A stretch of 24,688 nt of DNA from a virus. Both the position numbers and the translations under genes were made by a program. The notes below the pieces were generated by a model. The model did no database searches and was not told the DNA's origin. It saw nothing but the letters and a program-made list of their open reading frames with translations. Within the stretch, counting starts at the first letter, position 1. The number at the start of each line of letters is the position of its first letter. Of this stretch, positions 23,794 through 24,688 are shown piece after piece. The stretch lies in the IMG/VR virus record IMGVR_UViG_3300031963_000889, positions 1 to 24,688 of that record, one strand, 5' to 3'.

Positions 23794-23823
23794 TTAAATC
23801 GCAAGCCTTTGTTTTGCTTGCAT
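23794..23823 (-). promoter_or_regulatory. Nine-codon leader ORF before the small terminase
   Basis: On the minus strand AGGA three bases before an ATG opens a 9-codon frame (MQAKQRLAI) whose TAA lies two bases before the small-terminase ATG. The small-terminase start lacks its own Shine-Dalgarno, so ribosomes finishing the leader could restart on it. The leader overlaps the GCAAGC/GCTTGC inverted repeat. The sequence is seen; the role is inferred. Confidence 0.3.
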
Positions 23824-23856
23824 TTTTCCTATCTGATGCTGCGGCCCATAGGCCCG

Positions 23857-23894
23857 AAAAACTGCCGACTTCCGCGCGCGAGCCCCGCGTCGGC
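23857..23894 (-). terminator. Candidate terminator of the lysis genes
   Basis: On the minus strand GCCGAC and GTCGGC enclose 19 bases that can fold further through CGCG/CGCG. The stem is followed after two bases by TTTTT. It lies after the 59-aa membrane gene and before the small terminase, so it could separate lysis from packaging expression. The outer stem is only six base pairs, so confidence is moderate. Confidence 0.45.
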
Positions 23895-23933
23895 CTTCAA
23901 GGGGTCTGGAGGGACCCACTGTTCATACTTTCT

Positions 23934-24113
23934 TCACGCATTACGCTTGCGATTCCAGGGGTAGAAGCTCGACGCGGCCGGCGGCATCACGGCTTCAAGC
24001 CGCTTGCGGTCTTGCTCACGCTTGCGCCTCTCGCGCTCTCCTGCCCACATGGCGAGCAAGCGGCCGAGCGTTCCGCCAAGCAGCAGGTAGTAGACGATCA
24101 GGTCGGCGCTCAC
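23934..24113 (-). CDS. Small one-helix membrane protein, 59 aa
   Basis: Start is GTG overlapping the lipoprotein stop as GTGA, with GGGAG about 9 bases upstream. A hydrophobic stretch (ADLIVYYLLLGGTLGRLLAM) near residues 3-22 is followed by a strongly basic helix (GERERRKREQDRKRLEA) and a short Pro-rich end. This is an N-terminal transmembrane helix with a charged, likely cytoplasmic or DNA-near tail. It sits between spanin genes and terminase, so a lysis-related role (small holin-type or spanin helper) is possible, but I do not recognise a family. Confidence 0.65.
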   Translation of the reverse strand: MSADLIVYYLLLGGTLGRLLAMWAGERERRKREQDRKRLEAVMPPAASSFYPWNRKRNA

Positions 24114-24469
24114 TGCCCACACTCCCGCCCAAGACCGCACACGATGCCGGCAGCTTCCATGTTCTCGATGCAACGCACGCATGACGAGCGGGCTGCGTTG
24201 CACTGCTCGGCCCATTCCTTCAGTGGACTCAGCACCTGCTTCGGCAGCAAGTCCCATGTCTTGGGGTCCAGAGGATCGCCCGACCATTTCGGCCACTTGC
24301 GCAGCGGGTTGCCGTCCTTGTCGAACTTCCCGGGGATCACTGCAGGCAGGCAGTCCTCCTTGCACTCAGCGCTGCAGGTGACAGCGATCGGGCCGAGGTC
24401 AGGCGGGCGGATGGTCTGGCGCTGGCAGGCGGTCAGGCCCAGCAGCAGGACGCACAGGGCGAGCCTCAT
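24110..24469 (-). CDS. Rz1-like outer-membrane lipoprotein (o-spanin), 119 aa
   Basis: Start ATG at 24469 overlaps the upstream stop as ATGA. The N-terminus MRLALCVLLLGLTAC is a type II signal peptide with lipobox LTAC (Cys15 lipidated). A short Pro-containing stretch follows, then a Cys-rich C-terminal half with eight further cysteines (about 31, 35, 39, 88, 95, 98, 109, 115). A Rz1 partner of the upstream Rz-like protein is the best reading: o-spanins join outer membrane to the inner-membrane spanin at lysis. It is clearly longer than lambda Rz1 (60 aa) and follows Rz instead of being embedded in it. Confidence 0.6.
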   Translation of the reverse strand: MRLALCVLLLGLTACQRQTIRPPDLGPIAVTCSAECKEDCLPAVIPGKFDKDGNPLRKWPKWSGDPLDPKTWDLLPKQVLSPLKEWAEQCNAARSSCVRCIENMEAAGIVCGLGRECGQ

Positions 24470-24688
24470 TCCCCACCCACCAACGCATTGACCGCATCCA
24501 TGCGCTCTTGCCCAGGCGCGCATGTAGGCGCAGGCAGCGAGGCGATGCGGTCGCGGTAGATGACGCGGGCAGTGCGCGCACGCTCGGCAATCTCGGTCAG
24601 CTCTTGCACCAGCAGACTGCGATCCAACTCGGCCAGGCTCACAAGCTGGGCCAGTTGGTCGGCGCGCTCAGACAGCGCTTCCGCCCGG
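24466..24688 (-). CDS. Rz-like i-spanin, C-terminal part (gene runs off the window)
   Basis: Only the last 74 codons are inside the window; the 5' end, with the expected membrane anchor, is missing. The visible part is a long amphipathic helix (ALSERADQLAQLVSLAEL, then LTEIAERARTARVIYRDRI) followed by a Pro/Cys turn (LPAPTCAPGQERM) and AVNALVGGE. The coiled-coil form and the ATGA overlap with a lipoprotein gene fit the Rz/Rz1 spanin pair. Identity depends on this context. Confidence 0.55.
   Translation of the reverse strand, partial: RAEALSERADQLAQLVSLAELDRSLLVQELTEIAERARTARVIYRDRIASLPAPTCAPGQERMDAVNALVGGE

Larger units (their letters stand above)
23792..23933. other. Non-coding junction; expected place of cos/pac and late control
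   Basis: No normal gene fits here. Lambda-type phages keep cos between the lysis genes and the small terminase, which is this 142-base gap. Seen in it: a terminator-like hairpin (23857-23894), an imperfect two-fold element GGCCCATAGGCC (about 23843-23854), an inverted repeat GCAAGC/GCTTGC (23801-23821), and an AT-rich stretch next to the small-terminase start. No convincing sigma-70 promoter was found by eye. The cos assignment is inference from gene order. Confidence 0.35.
1..24688 (-). mobile_element. Phage or prophage late region (packaging, head, tail)
   Basis: All accepted genes are on one strand and follow the classical lambda-type late order: lysis end, small terminase, GpA terminase, gpW, portal, S49 protease, decoration protein, capsid, head completion, tail terminator, tail tube, chaperone, tape measure, distal tail. 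Most junctions are ATGA, GTGA or TGATG overlaps. The long tape measure together with a tail tube and no sheath gene points to a siphovirus with a flexible, non-contractile tail. No host gene or attachment site is visible, so both true ends lie outside the window or cannot be recognised in it. Confidence 0.9.

Noticed and set aside
24470-24523. Longer lipoprotein start upstream of 24469
   Set aside because: The extra residues lie inside the Rz-like gene and would put a Cys/Gly-rich stretch before the signal peptide; the ATGA start gives a clean lipobox.
1-24688. tRNA, rRNA, CRISPR, IS element or att site
   Set aside because: No cloverleaf, rRNA-like stretch, regular spaced repeats, transposase or integrase frame was found on either strand by reading.

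Overview
The window is the late (packaging, head, tail) half of a siphovirus genome or prophage, almost certainly of a high-GC proteobacterium. A 60-base sample inside the tape-measure gene counts about 70% GC and one in the large tail gene about 68%. No host gene, integrase, repressor, tRNA, rRNA, IS element or CRISPR array is visible, so the sequence alone does not say whether this is an integrated prophage or a free phage. Every gene I accept lies on the minus strand, so the functional order runs from right (24688) to left (1). Gene junctions are mostly ATGA, GTGA or TGATG stop/start overlaps, which indicates one translationally coupled late operon.

Layout in transcription order: (1) Lysis tail end, 24688-23934: the 3' part of an Rz-like inner-membrane spanin, an Rz1-like lipoprotein, and a 59-residue one-helix membrane protein. 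(2) A 142-base gap with a candidate intrinsic terminator, a mini-ORF leader and the expected place for a cos/pac site. (3) A lambda-type packaging and head module, 23791-15922: small terminase (Nu1-like, DUF1441 type), GpA large terminase, gpW, lambda-type portal, S49 (gpC-type) head protease with C-terminal scaffold region, extended gpD-type decoration protein, gpE-type major capsid protein, and a small head-completion (gpFII-like) protein. (4) An inserted accessory block, 15925-12398: a 133-aa beta-rich protein, a 599-aa fibre with NGGTGATT and MSxxDKxKLD repeats, a 329-aa virion-type protein and a 115-aa beta-rich protein. The last two lie in DNA of clearly lower GC (about 55-57% in two counted lines). 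(5) Tail module, 12401-207: gpU-like tail terminator, a 64-aa protein, tail tube, tail-assembly-chaperone candidate, gpZ-like minor tail protein, a 1460-aa tape measure, then a distal set of 1079, 108, 417, 120 and 43 residues that does not look like lambda M-L-K-I-J. (6) A 3' region with four consecutive hairpins, the last an intrinsic terminator (32-59).

In use, the terminase loads concatemeric DNA through the portal into a prohead of capsid protein shaped by the protease/scaffold. gpD-like protein stabilises the expanded head, and gpW and the FII-like protein complete the connector. The tail is polymerised separately around the tape measure, closed by the gpU/gpZ-like proteins and joined to the head. 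The observations most worth a second look are the fibre cassette sitting between head and tail genes in low-GC DNA, the strong hairpins next to the two highest-copy structural genes (capsid and tail tube), the mini-ORF before the small terminase, and the non-lambda tail tip. I do not see evidence of a wholly new defence or regulatory system in this window.
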